DNA from: DASQUK01 sp963813485
GTDB taxonomy: Bacteria; Actinomycetota; Acidimicrobiia; Acidimicrobiales; VFJN01
Length of the DNA stretch: 64,000 nt
Assembly (NCBI GenBank): GCA_963813485.1
Contig: CAWEZE010000011.1
Span: forward strand, 62,001-126,000
Direction of reading: 5' to 3'
The notes below the pieces were generated by a model. That model was not told where the DNA came from. It saw nothing but the letters and a program-made list of their open reading frames with translations, and did no database searches. The translations under genes were made by a program, and so were the position numbers. Each line of letters starts with the position of its first letter. Positions within the stretch are counted from its first letter, which is position 1. This document shows, one piece after another, positions 34,572 through 43,784 of this stretch.

Positions 34572-36164
34572 TCAGCCGTCGGGCAGGGATTGAACCTTGC
34601 GGCCGGGGAGCATCGCCCGGACGGCGTCGATGGTGTCCGCCTCGGCCGGCGACTTGTCGGCCCGGTAGCGCCGCACGCGGGCGAACCGGAGCGCGACACC
34701 GCCGGCGTAGCGGGTCGAGGACTGGACCCCATCGAGTGCGATCTCGACCACCAGCTCGGGCCGGACGAACACCACGTGGCCGCTCCGGTGGGTCTCCAGC
34801 TCGAGGAACCGCTCGGTCTGCCAGGTGAGCAGCTCGTCGGTGAGGCCCTTGAACGTCTTGCCCACCATCACGAACTCGCCCGGGACCTCGGGGTCACGGG
34901 CACCGAGGTGCAGGTTGGAGAGCCAGCCCTGGCGCCGGCCGCTGCCCCACTCGACGGCCAGCACGACGAGGTCGAGCGTGTGGACGGGCTTGACCTTCCG
35001 CCACGCCCCGCCGCGGCGCCCGGCCTCGTAGGCGGAGTCCGCATCCTTGACCATCACGCCCTCGTGCCCCGCCGTGAGGGCCTCGTCGAGCACCCGCTGG
35101 GCCTCGGCGGGATCGGCAGTGATGATGCCCGGGATCCGCCACGGCCCGGCCAGGTTCTCCAGCGTCGTCAGCCGGTCCCGGAGCGGTCGATCGATCAGGT
35201 CGTCTCCGTCGAGGTGGAGGATGTCGAAGAACCTGGAGGCCAGGCCGGCGCCGGCACCGTCGGCCTGGCGGCCGAACTGGCTCATGGTGTCCTGGAACAT
35301 CTGCGGGAGCTCGTCCTCGCCCACGCCGATGGCCTCACCGTCGAGCAGGAAGCTCTCGGCCGGCAACGATCGCGCAAGCTCGACGATGCCGGGCAGTCGT
35401 GCAGTCACATCGTTCAGGTTGCGGGTGTAGATCCGGACCTCGTCCCCGACCCGGTGCACCTGGATGCGGGCGCCGTCGAGCTTCCACTCGACGGAGGCCT
35501 CGTGAGTCGAGCTTGCGTCGCCGCCCTCGCCTGCGGTCGCCAGCGCCAACGCCTCGGTCACGTCGGCGGCGGTCTGGGCGAGCATCGGCTGCACGGGGCG
35601 GAGCAGCGTCAGGCCGATGGCGTCGAGCCCGCCCTCGCCCTCGGTCAGTGCGATCGTGGCGACGCTGGGCAGATCCCCGGCCAACATCGCGGCGCGCCGC
35701 ATCGTGGCCAGCGGTACCCCGGCTGCCTTGGCCAGCGCGTCGGTGACCAGGCCCTCCAGGGCGCCGTGGCGCAGTTCGCCCACGAGGAGCCGGCGGAGCA
35801 GGTCCTGCTCGGCCTCCGTGGCCCGGCCGAGCAACGACCGGAGCTCGGCCATCCGGGCCGCCTGGGAGCCGGTGCCACGCAGGGAGTCGAGCCGGTCGAG
35901 CGTGGCGTCGATGTCGGCGACTTCGAGCTGGGGCGCAGGGGACGGTGGCACCTCGATCGCCGCGACGGTGCGCCAGCCGATGCCGATGCGGCCCTGTCGT
36001 GGGGCTCCGGTCAGGATGGCCGCCACGACCGGCACCTCGGCCCGGTCCAGGCGGGCGAACAACTCGGCGAGTGCCGCCACCTTGCGGGAGCGTGCCCGCG
36101 TGGCCGTGACCTCGGACGTCGTGGCTACGACATCGGCGAACCGCACACCGCCATCCTGGCGCAC
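34572..36164 (-). CDS. ligB: ATP-dependent DNA ligase, LigB type
   Basis: 530 residues; GTG 36146 is an alternative start closer to the family N-terminus. The N-terminal DNA-binding domain (FADVVATTSEVTATRARSRK, LLRRLLVGELRHGALEGLV) is followed by the nucleotidyltransferase. The catalytic Lys is in SVEWKLDGARIQVHR, with FLLDGEAIGV, AGHEGVMVKDADSAYEAGRR and GGAWRKVKP as motifs III-V. An OB-fold C-terminus includes VVEIALDGVQSSTRYAGGVA and LRFARVRRYRADK. It is similar to LigB of mycobacteria. It seals nicks with ATP as an accessory to the NAD ligase. Confidence 0.92.
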   Translation of the reverse strand: MRQDGGVRFADVVATTSEVTATRARSRKVAALAELFARLDRAEVPVVAAILTGAPRQGRIGIGWRTVAAIEVPPSPAPQLEVADIDATLDRLDSLRGTGSQAARMAELRSLLGRATEAEQDLLRRLLVGELRHGALEGLVTDALAKAAGVPLATMRRAAMLAGDLPSVATIALTEGEGGLDAIGLTLLRPVQPMLAQTAADVTEALALATAGEGGDASSTHEASVEWKLDGARIQVHRVGDEVRIYTRNLNDVTARLPGIVELARSLPAESFLLDGEAIGVGEDELPQMFQDTMSQFGRQADGAGAGLASRFFDILHLDGDDLIDRPLRDRLTTLENLAGPWRIPGIITADPAEAQRVLDEALTAGHEGVMVKDADSAYEAGRRGGAWRKVKPVHTLDLVVLAVEWGSGRRQGWLSNLHLGARDPEVPGEFVMVGKTFKGLTDELLTWQTERFLELETHRSGHVVFVRPELVVEIALDGVQSSTRYAGGVALRFARVRRYRADKSPAEADTIDAVRAMLPGRKVQSLPDG

Positions 36165-36229
36165 GCCGAGGCCGCCGGACGCTCCAGCGGAGAGGCTGTG
36201 TGCGCGTGACGCCGGCTAAGGACCTGAGC

Positions 36230-36342
36230 GGATAGGGCGGTCCGCATGGCCTCATGCGTGGTCAGTGGTCCGGTGACCGCCAGCTCGAAGAGCTCGCGCC
36301 GCGGCAGCGCTGACCACCGTGAGCCAGGACGGACTGCCTATC
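36230..36342. repeat. dispersed ~113-bp intergenic repeat, copy 1
   Basis: Bounded by GGATAGG and GCCTATCC (inverted), with an internal AGCTC-GAA-GAGCT hairpin and a GGTCAG/CTGACC pair. It shares order and blocks (GGATAGG, AGCTC, CGCTGACCACCGYGAGCC) with 51521-51635. It overlaps the 3' end of the lgt frame and precedes ligB. Confidence 0.5.
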
Positions 36343-37972
36343 CGCTCGCTCCTTAGTCGCAGCGTCCTCGTCGGCTGTTTCGGCGCCGGTCTCGGCGCCT
36401 GGTTCCGCATCCGTGGATTCGCTGGCGTCCGGGACCGTCGGTTGGGCGGCGGCCGGTTCGGCGCCGGTGGCCCCGTCGTATTCCGGGTTGGCGACCACTG
36501 GCTCGTCGCCCGTCGCCCCGTCGGCCTCCGGATCGTTTTCGCCCGGGTTCGTGGGTTGCTGCGACGCGTCGGCGGCGTCGGTGGACGTGTCGGCGCTGTC
36601 GGCCGACGCATCGGGAGGCTCGTCGGCGACGGCTTGCTCGGCGGCCGGTTCGGCGGCGGGCTCGGGCGGTCGGCGGCCGGTTCGGCAGAATCGGGCTCGT
36701 CGGCTGGCTCGGTGCTGGCTGCTCGTCCGCTGGCTGGGCGGCATCGGGCTCGTCGGCTGGCTTGGGGGTGTCGGCTTGCTCGGTGGGTTCGGCTGGCGCG
36801 GTGGTGTCGGCAGGCTCGCTGCTGCCGGGTGCATCGTCGGGCGGTTCGGCGGTGTCGGGTTGCTGGCCAGCGGCCGCTGTCTCGCTGGTGACCGACTTTT
36901 CGGTGCCTGCGTCGCCCTCGTCGGGCTGGTCTTCCGGCTCGGCAGCGTCGCTGGTGTCGGCTGTACCGGGGATGGCGGGCTCCTCGGCGGCGGGCTCCTC
37001 GGCGGCGGGTTCGGCGGCGGTGGGTTCGTCGGCGGTGGGTTCCTCGGCAGATTCGGCTGCCTCGGCGGCGGTGGGTTCGTCGGCCGCCGCGACGTCGGCT
37101 GTATCGGCGGTGGTGGTGTCGGCGGCGGCTTCGTCCGTGGCCGTGGCCGCCTCACTGGGCTCCCGCTCGGCCTCCCGGCGCCCCCGCCACGAATCGAAGA
37201 CCAGCCAGCCAACTGCGGCGACGAAGGCGATGGCGCTCATCCAGATGTTCCAGCGCACGCCGAACAGCTGCGCCGCGGGGTCGATCCGCAGCGCCTCGAC
37301 CCAGGCTCGTCCCACGGCGTAGCCCACGACGTAGAGCGCGAACAGGCGACCGGGGCGGCTATCGGGGTGGTGCCGTTCCCAGAGCACCAACCCACCCGCC
37401 AGCGCCAGGTTCCACAGAGCCTCGTAGAGGAACGTCGGATGGAACGTGGCCACCCCCAGGTAGCCCGCTGGCCGGTGCGCGGGGTCGATCTCCAGCCCCC
37501 AGGGCAGGTCGGTGGGCCGACCGAACAGTTCCTGGTTGAACCAGTTGCCCAGCCGCCCGATCGCCTGGGCGACCGGCAGCGCGGGAGCGACGACGTCGAG
37601 CAGCTGGGCCACGGGCAGGCCGCGACGATGCGCGATATAGGCGCCCGTCCCCACACCCGCGATCAGTCCGCCAGGGATGCCGAGACCGCCCTCCCACACG
37701 GCGAACACATGGAGCCAGCGGCCCTCGAACCGGTCGAGGTCGGTGAGCACGTGGTAGAGCCGGGCCCCGATCAGCCCGGCGAGGACCGCCCACAGCGCGA
37801 TCCGGCTGATGTCGTCGGGATCGCCGCCCCGTGCCGCCCATCGGCGGCGGGCGATCCACACCGCGGCGATGACACCGAGGGCGATGGCGAGGCCGTAGGC
37901 ACGCAGCTCCAGCCCTCCGATTTTTATGGCGTTGTCGCTCGGACTGGGGATGGAGGCGAGGATCGGGAACAC
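36262..37972 (-). CDS. lgt: prolipoprotein diacylglyceryl transferase Lgt with ~300-residue acidic tail
   Basis: The GTG at 37972 begins VFPILASIPSPSDNAIKIGG. Lgt core (~1-270): multiple TM helices, GARLYHVLTDLDRFEGRWLH, WEGGLGIPGGLIAGVGTGAY, and the family signature AIGRLGNWFNQELFGRPTDL, then HPTFLYEALWNL and GRAWVEALRIDP. It moves diacylglycerol from phosphatidylglycerol to the lipobox Cys of prolipoproteins. After residue ~275 comes a very long Ala/Glu/Thr/Asp/Pro-rich tail with EEPTADEP-like repeats. A shift near 36670 moves it to the frame ending at 36262, after which the acid-rich composition continues. Long acidic tails occur in other actinobacterial Lgt proteins, but this one is extreme. 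Confidence 0.88.
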
Positions 37973-38034
37973 CGTAGGCACGGCCCGATGGTGTATCGCG
38001 TGTGATGGGGTCCGCGCCGCTCGCGGCGGGCCGG

Positions 38035-38895
38035 ATGGATTGGGCCCCGTCCGACGACCCCGGTGAGCGGTTGGCAGCCCACACACGCCAGCGCCGAAAC
38101 TCTGCCCCGGTGGACTTCGTGACGATGATGGCCCTCGAACCTCACGGCACGGACGTGTGGGTGGGCGCGGGACCCCGATACCCGTGGGGCGGGCTGTTCG
38201 GCGGCCAGATCGTCGCCCAGGCGCTCCGGGCCGCGACCTTCACGGTCGACGCGCGCTACCCCGTTCATTCCCTGCACGCCTACTTCATCCGATCCGGCGA
38301 CCACACCGAACCGATCCGCTTCGAGGTCGACCGCGTGCGCAACGGCCGGTCCTTCTGCACGCGCCGGGTGACCGCGCGCCAGTCGGTGGGCGTGATCCTC
38401 AACCTGGCGGCGTCGTACCAGGCCGACGAACCCGGTCCGAAGGTGCAGACGGCAGCAATGCCGGAACTGGCCCCGCCCGGTGAGCTGAGCGATGACAGCT
38501 GGAGCGAGATCTTCGAGCGGCGGGTGGCGCCGCGGCAGCAGGGTGAGGTCCGGGCGTGGGCCCGGCTGGCCAAGCCGATCGGTGACGATCCCGCACTACA
38601 GGCCTGCGCGCTCGCGTACATCTCCGACGACTTCCCGACGGAGGCCGTGGTTTCGCTCATGCCCGATTGGGACCGCGATGCCCCGCCGGAACGGCAGTTC
38701 TTCTCGGCGAGCCTCGACCACGCCATCTGGTTCCACCGCGCGGTGGATGTCGACGGCTGGCACGTGCACGCCTCGACCAGCCACGGTCTGATGAGCTCCC
38801 GCGGCGTGAGCGTCGGTCATGTGTTCACCGCGGACGGCGCCCACCTGGCGACGGTCAGCCAAGAGGTGCTGTTGCGCCCGGCACGCCCCGGCTGA
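38035..38895 (+). CDS. tesB: acyl-CoA thioesterase II (TesB-like)
   Basis: 286 residues from ATG 38035; GTG 38002 or ATG 38005 would add about ten. Two hot-dog repeats: GLFGGQIVAQALRAATFTVD with PVHSLHAYFIRSGDHTEPI in the first, and ASLDHAIWFHRAVDVDGWHV then ASTSHGLMSSRGVSVGHVFT in the second. The TesB Asp/Gln/Thr network (SLDHAIWFHR, STSHGLMSSRG) is present. It hydrolyses acyl-CoA to free acid and CoA. It is divergent from lgt. Confidence 0.9.
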   Translation: MDWAPSDDPGERLAAHTRQRRNSAPVDFVTMMALEPHGTDVWVGAGPRYPWGGLFGGQIVAQALRAATFTVDARYPVHSLHAYFIRSGDHTEPIRFEVDRVRNGRSFCTRRVTARQSVGVILNLAASYQADEPGPKVQTAAMPELAPPGELSDDSWSEIFERRVAPRQQGEVRAWARLAKPIGDDPALQACALAYISDDFPTEAVVSLMPDWDRDAPPERQFFSASLDHAIWFHRAVDVDGWHVHASTSHGLMSSRGVSVGHVFTADGAHLATVSQEVLLRPARPG

Positions 38896-38923
38896 CGCGG
38901 GATCGTCCGCCCTGCGGTGGACG

Positions 38924-39433
38924 TCAGTCGCGTTTCTCGCTCACGCTGACCCCCTTCCCGGGCTTCCAGGTCTTCACGTACATCACGTCGTCGGCCACTG
39001 AGACCGACGAGGCGCCCAGCAGGTCGATGTCGAACGCATCGAACGATCCGACCTCGAATCGGAAGCCCACCGACTCGAATATGTCATCGGAGAACCGCGC
39101 CAATGTGTCGTGATCGGTCACGGCGGTGGCGATGCCCCACAGCTTCACGTCGCCCTGGGTGACCTGCTTGTCGGCCGTGGCGGTGTGCAGGCTGCACCGG
39201 CCGTCGCGCTGGAGGTCGCGCGACTTGGTGGAGTCGACCATCATCCCGAGCCACAGCTTGCCGTCGTGCAGCACGAGCCGATCGCCGGCGAGGACCGGCT
39301 CCACGGGGCTGATCCGCGGGAACCCGTCGCGCCGCAAGGTCGCAAGCATCATCAGCCCCGTCGCCACCAATCGCCGCTCGGCCACCTCGGCGATCTCGGG
39401 TGCTTCCTGGGTGAACTCTGTCCACGTGGCCAT
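38924..39433 (-). CDS. pyridoxamine 5'-phosphate oxidase-like flavin/F420-binding protein
   Basis: 169 residues from ATG 39433. Split-barrel features: LVATGLMMLATLRRDGFPRI, SPVEPVLAGDRLVLHDGKLW, and STKSRDLQRDGRCSLHTAT, the usual cofactor-phosphate-binding turn. Typical of small PNPOx-like proteins common in actinobacteria, many of which bind F420, FMN or heme. The substrate is unknown. It converges with the thioesterase gene. Confidence 0.82.
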   Translation of the reverse strand: MATWTEFTQEAPEIAEVAERRLVATGLMMLATLRRDGFPRISPVEPVLAGDRLVLHDGKLWLGMMVDSTKSRDLQRDGRCSLHTATADKQVTQGDVKLWGIATAVTDHDTLARFSDDIFESVGFRFEVGSFDAFDIDLLGASSVSVADDVMYVKTWKPGKGVSVSEKRD

Positions 39434-39489
39434 GGCTGGACCTTACGCAGGGGGTGTGACGGTCACGGTCTCGCGCCAGACTCGTCCGG

Positions 39490-40968
39490 GTGACCGATCA
39501 CGCCGAGGAGCACGGCCAACAACGCCGCCCTATCCCCAGCGCATGGGACGCCGCGCTCGACGCCGCCGCGGACCATGCCAGGAACTACCTAGCGGGCTTG
39601 CCCGACCGGCCGGTTTCCGCGCAGGCCACGGTCGACGAGCTGCGCAAGGCGCTGGCGGTTCCCCTGCCCGACGAGCCCGTCGACCCAGCCAAGGTGGTGC
39701 ACGAGCTGGCCGAAGGCGCCGAGCCCGGCCTCGTGGCCACCGGCTCGCCTCGATACTTCGGCTTCGTGATCGGCGGTGCCCTTCCGGCGGCCCTCGCCGC
39801 CGACTGGTTGGCCGCCACCTGGGATCAGAACGCCGGCCTCTACGCCTGCGGGCCGCCCGCGGCGGTGGTGGAAGAGGTCGCCGGGCGCTGGGTGCTCGAC
39901 CTGTTGGGTCTACCGCCGTCGGCCTCGTTCGGCTTCGTCACCGGGGGCCAGATGGCCAACTTCACCGCTTTGGCCGCGGCCCGTCACGCCGTTCTCGCCC
40001 GGCGGGGCTGGGACGTCGAGGCGCGTGGACTGTCGGGGGCTCCGACGATCCGGGTGCTGACCAGCGACCTCCGGCACGCCACCATCGACCGGGCGCTGCG
40101 GTACCTCGGCCTCGGAACTGACGCCGCCGTCGTCATCCCCACCGGGCCCGACGCTCGGCTGTCCGTCGATGCCCTTGCCGATGCGCTCGACGACCGCTCC
40201 GGTGGTGGTCCGACCCCCACCATCGTGTGCACGCAGGCGGGCGAAGTGAACACGGGTGCCATCGATCCGCTGGCCGAGATCTGCGAGGTCGCTCACGCCG
40301 CCGGCGCCTGGGTGCACGTGGACGGTGCGTTCGGGCTGTGGGCGGCTGCCAGCCCGTCGCTGCGGCCGACGCTGGCGGGCGTGGAACAGGCCGACTCCTG
40401 GGCCACCGACTTCCACAAATGGCTCAACGTGCCCTACGACTCCGGCTTCGTCGCCTGTGCGGACCCCGATGCGCATCGCGGGGCGATGGGCGTCCGCGCC
40501 GCCTACCTCGTGCATGCCGACGACGATCCCGCCGCCGCCCGTGACCAAGTCGACTGGAATCCCGAGTTCTCGCGGCGTGGGCGCGGGTTTGCCGTCTACG
40601 CGGCGCTCCAGTCGCTGGGTCGCACGGGGGTTGCCGAACTGGTGGAGGGCTGTTGTGCCCGCGCCCGCCAGTTCGCCGAGCGGCTGGGCCGGGTCGACCG
40701 GGCGGAGGTCCTCAACGACGTCGTCCTCGACCAGGTGCTCGTGCGGTTTCGTGCCGGCCCGGGAACCGGTGACGCCGATCCTGCGGCGGACGACGCCGTC
40801 ACCCGGCGGGTCGTCGAGGCGGTGCAGGCATCGGGCGAGTGCTGGATGAGCGGCACCACCTGGCGGGGCCACGCCGCGATGCGCATCTCCGTGGTCAACT
40901 GGCAGACGACGGAGGCAGACGTCGACCGCTCGGTGGCGGCCGTCGAGAGGGCGCTGACATCGGCCTGA
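39490..40968 (+). CDS. PLP-dependent group II decarboxylase-like enzyme
   Basis: 492 residues from GTG 39490. Fold-type I group II decarboxylase pattern: GSPRYFGFVIGGALPAALAA, FGFVTGGQMANFTALAAARH (PLP phosphate), HVDGAFGLWAAAS (Asp pairing to the PLP nitrogen) and the Schiff-base Lys in SWATDFHKWLNVPYDSGFVA. The C-terminal domain ends with CWMSGTTWRGHAAMRISVVN, a typical ending of DDC/GAD-like proteins. It probably decarboxylates an amino acid; the substrate is not predictable. Confidence 0.88.
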   Translation: MTDHAEEHGQQRRPIPSAWDAALDAAADHARNYLAGLPDRPVSAQATVDELRKALAVPLPDEPVDPAKVVHELAEGAEPGLVATGSPRYFGFVIGGALPAALAADWLAATWDQNAGLYACGPPAAVVEEVAGRWVLDLLGLPPSASFGFVTGGQMANFTALAAARHAVLARRGWDVEARGLSGAPTIRVLTSDLRHATIDRALRYLGLGTDAAVVIPTGPDARLSVDALADALDDRSGGGPTPTIVCTQAGEVNTGAIDPLAEICEVAHAAGAWVHVDGAFGLWAAASPSLRPTLAGVEQADSWATDFHKWLNVPYDSGFVACADPDAHRGAMGVRAAYLVHADDDPAAARDQVDWNPEFSRRGRGFAVYAALQSLGRTGVAELVEGCCARARQFAERLGRVDRAEVLNDVVLDQVLVRFRAGPGTGDADPAADDAVTRRVVEAVQASGECWMSGTTWRGHAAMRISVVNWQTTEADVDRSVAAVERALTSA

Positions 40969-41015
40969 GGTCGGGCGCGGCTCGCGCCAGGGGGTGGGCG
41001 GGCCCGGACCCGTCC

Positions 41016-41021
41016 TAGAGT
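41016..41021 (+). promoter_or_regulatory. leaderless -10 box for the P450 gene
   Basis: TAGAGT ends 6 nt before the ATG at 41028, with no ribosome-binding site. This is the same TAnnnT spacing as at cobO and the UvrD2-like gene. Confidence 0.5.
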
Positions 41022-41027
41022 TTCGGC

Positions 41028-42326
41028 ATGAGCGCAACGGCCCCCGACGTCGATTCGATCGACCTGTCCGACCTGGACTGGTGGACCCGCCCCCTGGACG
41101 AGCGCGAGGCCGCGTTCGCGGCGCTGCGGGCCGAACGGCCCCTGGCCCCGATGAAGCTGGAGGCGCTGCCACACCTGGGCTTCCCCGAAACGCCCTACTG
41201 GTCGATCACCCGCTACGCCGACATCGTGGAGGCCAGCAGGCATCCCGAGCTGTTCTGCTCCGGTCAGGGCACCAACATCGCCGACCTCCCGCAGGAGTTC
41301 CTCGAGTTCTTCGGTTCGATGATCAACATGGACGACCCCCGCCACGCCCGGCTGCGCCGCATCGTGTCCCGGGGCTTCACGCCCCGACAGCTCGAGACGA
41401 TGCGTGCTGATGTCGAAGGCGTGGCCGCCGGCATCGTCGACGAGATCATCGAGCAGGGCGAGTGCGACTTCGTGACCGAGGTCGCGGCCCGGCTCCCCCT
41501 GCGGATCATCGTCGACATGATGGGCATCCCCCGCAGCCAGGAGCAGTTCATCTTCGACCGCACCAACATCATCCTCGGCTTCAGCGACCCGGAGTATGTC
41601 GACAACGTCGACGATCCGCCGGCCGTGACCGCGGCCATCCTCACCGCTGGCACCGAGCTGGCGCAGATGGTGCAGGAGATGGGCGAGGCCCGGCAGCACG
41701 ACCCGCGCAACGACCTCGTCACGGCGCTGGTCACCAGCGAGCTCGACGGCGAGCACCTGACGCCCCAGGAGCTGGCGTCGTTCTTCATCCTGCTGGTGGT
41801 CGCCGGCAACGAGACCACCCGCAACGCCATCGCCCACGGCCTGTGGACGGTGTCCGAGCACCCGGAGCAGAGGGCGCGCTGGTTGGCGGACATCGACGGC
41901 ATGACCGGCACGGCCGTCGAGGAGATCGTCCGCTGGGCGTCTCCGGTCATCCACTTCCGGCGGACCGTTACCACGGATGGGGCTCGGCTGGGCGAGCACG
42001 AGTTCTCCGAGGGTGAGAAGGTCGTGCTCTGGTACTGGTCGGGCAACCGGGACGAGGCGGTGTTCGACGATCCGCACACGTTCGACGTCGGCCGGACGCC
42101 CAACGATCACATCGGATTCGGCGGTCCGGGACCCCACTTCTGCCTCGGAGCTCATCTGGCGCGACGCGAGATCTCGGTGATGTTCCGTGAGCTGCTGCGC
42201 CGGATGCCGGACATCCATGCGGTCGGGGAGCCGGCCCGGCTGCGCTCGGGCTTCATCAACGGGATCAAGCACCTTCACTGCGAATGGACCCCGAAACCGC
42301 AGGTCAGTGGTAGTGGCAGTGTCTAG
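41028..42326 (+). CDS. cytochrome P450 (CYP125/steroid-oxidising type)
   Basis: 432 residues. I-helix oxygen-binding motif VVAGNETTRNAIAHG, K-helix ExxR in EEIVRWASPVIHFRR, and heme-ligand loop HIGFGGPGPHFCLGAHLARR are intact. MDDPRHARLRRIVSRGFTPR (C-helix) and the SGNRDEAVFDDPHTFDVGRT region are characteristic of actinobacterial CYP125/CYP142-like enzymes that oxidise cholesterol or other lipid side chains. With the nearby enoyl-CoA hydratase and thioesterase, lipid or sterol catabolism is plausible but not proven. The redox partner is not in the window. Confidence 0.92.
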   Translation: MSATAPDVDSIDLSDLDWWTRPLDEREAAFAALRAERPLAPMKLEALPHLGFPETPYWSITRYADIVEASRHPELFCSGQGTNIADLPQEFLEFFGSMINMDDPRHARLRRIVSRGFTPRQLETMRADVEGVAAGIVDEIIEQGECDFVTEVAARLPLRIIVDMMGIPRSQEQFIFDRTNIILGFSDPEYVDNVDDPPAVTAAILTAGTELAQMVQEMGEARQHDPRNDLVTALVTSELDGEHLTPQELASFFILLVVAGNETTRNAIAHGLWTVSEHPEQRARWLADIDGMTGTAVEEIVRWASPVIHFRRTVTTDGARLGEHEFSEGEKVVLWYWSGNRDEAVFDDPHTFDVGRTPNDHIGFGGPGPHFCLGAHLARREISVMFRELLRRMPDIHAVGEPARLRSGFINGIKHLHCEWTPKPQVSGSGSV

Positions 42327-42329
42327 TTT

Positions 42330-42520
42330 GTCGACGCCGGTGACACCGCCGTGACGCAAGGTGGTGTCCCGAGCGAACGCCGCTTGCACCACCGACCGGG
42401 CACGCTCGTGGTCCGCTGGCAACAGGTGGGCGTACGTGTTCAGCAGCTCGTCCGGGCTATGCCCCAGGTACTCGGCAGCCCGTGCCGGGTCACGCCACCG
42501 CGGATAGCCTGTGTTGGATG
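42330..42520 (-). pseudogene. C-terminal fragment of a tyrosine integrase
   Basis: The minus strand reads RDPARAAEYLGHSPDELLNT, YAHLLPADHERARSVVQAAF. This is the end of a tyrosine recombinase with the LGHS box and the Tyr nucleophile in NTYAHLL. Nothing upstream continues the catalytic domain, so it is a stump next to the P450 stop. It differs from the element integrase (which ends TYSHVLRHK), so it marks a separate, lost element. Confidence 0.65.
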
Positions 42521-43279
42521 GCGATCACTTGTCGATCGTCGCCATCGCAACCTCCTCGGCGGCCGCCGTCGTGCGGCCCCTCGTGCGTAGCCGGCCCAGA
42601 TCCCCCGGGCGCTGGCGGAGCCCGTGGACACGTCGAGGTCGGCGACCTCGAGGACCAACGCCCACAAACCCGAGGCCCACACGTTGACCGGGCGAGTGCC
42701 GAGACCCACCCCCGGGGGGTGTTGTGTTTAGGAGCCTGACCGGGATGGCGACATGTTTGCGCTGGTCAGAGTGTATCTGACGGGTGTGCCCGGGCGGGAC
42801 CTTCCGGGTGACCGACGTCACGGGGCGGGGCGAATGGGCGCCGCGCCGAGGACCGGCGTGTGGAAGATGACCAGGTGCCGCACCGGCCGTTCGCCATGGC
42901 CCTTGGTGGCCCCGTGCGCGTAGCCACCGGCGCTGGGGTCGACGTCCGCGCCGGGCCGGCGTTGAAGATCGTCGGGGGTGAGTGGGGCCATGTGTTGGAT
43001 GGTGAGCCGCGCCGGCGTGGGCGTCTACGTCAAGCGACACACGGTCGGCGAGCTGCTTGCTGAGTGTCGAGGCGCTTGGAGACGGCTTTGACATATCCTG
43101 GCACGTGGTCGCCAGGTACGCGTTTAAGAACCGTGGCCTCGGGCACCGGTGTACTTCTCGCGGCCTACCCGGCCGACGGCGGGCAGCCTCGGACGCCGAG
43201 TGGATGCCTGGCAGGCGTGTCGAAGGCACGCGGGAGCTCCTGCGAGTGCGTCGTCGGACCGAGAGATCCTGGGCAGCCT
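42521..43279. other. 759-bp stretch without a supportable gene
   Basis: Several overlapping frames are open on both strands but none shows a domain. A short MATIDK frame ends near 42525 and a frame with SKQLADRVSLDVDAHAGA near 43040 looks like debris of integrase or plasmid-type proteins. The region lies between an integrase stump and a frameshifted gene, so it is most likely decayed mobile DNA. Confidence 0.5.
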
Positions 43280-43734
43280 TCAACACGTCGCTGGGAACCG
43301 AGTCGGCGGAAGGTTGGTCGGGGCCTCGATCGAGCCGGTGCTCATGTGCTCCTCGTGGATCGCCGCCAAGCTCTTGGGTGGAATCGGTCGGCGACATCGA
43401 GCCAGCGATGGCCAGAGCCGGCGAGTGGACGAAAGTCACTTGCCGTCCACCGCCGCATCCTGACGATGTCGGGCGATTCGGCGAGGGAGTTCAGCGCGTC
43501 GAAGATGGCATGACTCGAGGGATGGCCCCACCAGCTTCCGCGGATCGGTTCGCCAGCAACTATCTCGGCGACGCTCGGCAGCGGTCCACGAGCGGAGTCC
43601 AGGAGCACCCGTGTTCGACCAGAGTCCGCGAGCAACCCGTTCCCCGGTTGCGTCCCGGACGGGTGCCGCACACGGCTTGCCCGGAGCCACGGCTGAGACG
43701 ACTGGCGACGAGCTGCCGGGATAGCCTCCGACAC
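43280..43734 (-). pseudogene. conserved protein of unknown function, broken by frameshifts
   Basis: The reading starts around 43650 with GNGLLADSGRTRVLLDSARG, then PLPSVAEIVAGEPIRGSWWG, HPSSHAIFDALNSLAESPDI. In other frames follow KVTFVH and AIHEEHMSTGSIEAP to a stop at 43280. These blocks form one protein I have seen as a hypothetical actinobacterial family (GSWWGHP signature) with no known role. At least two shifts near 43430 and 43350 break it. It lies in the decayed zone. Confidence 0.55.
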
Positions 43735-43784
43735 GCTTATATGGACGATTGGCTGCGTTCAACCTGATGACATCGATGGCCGTG

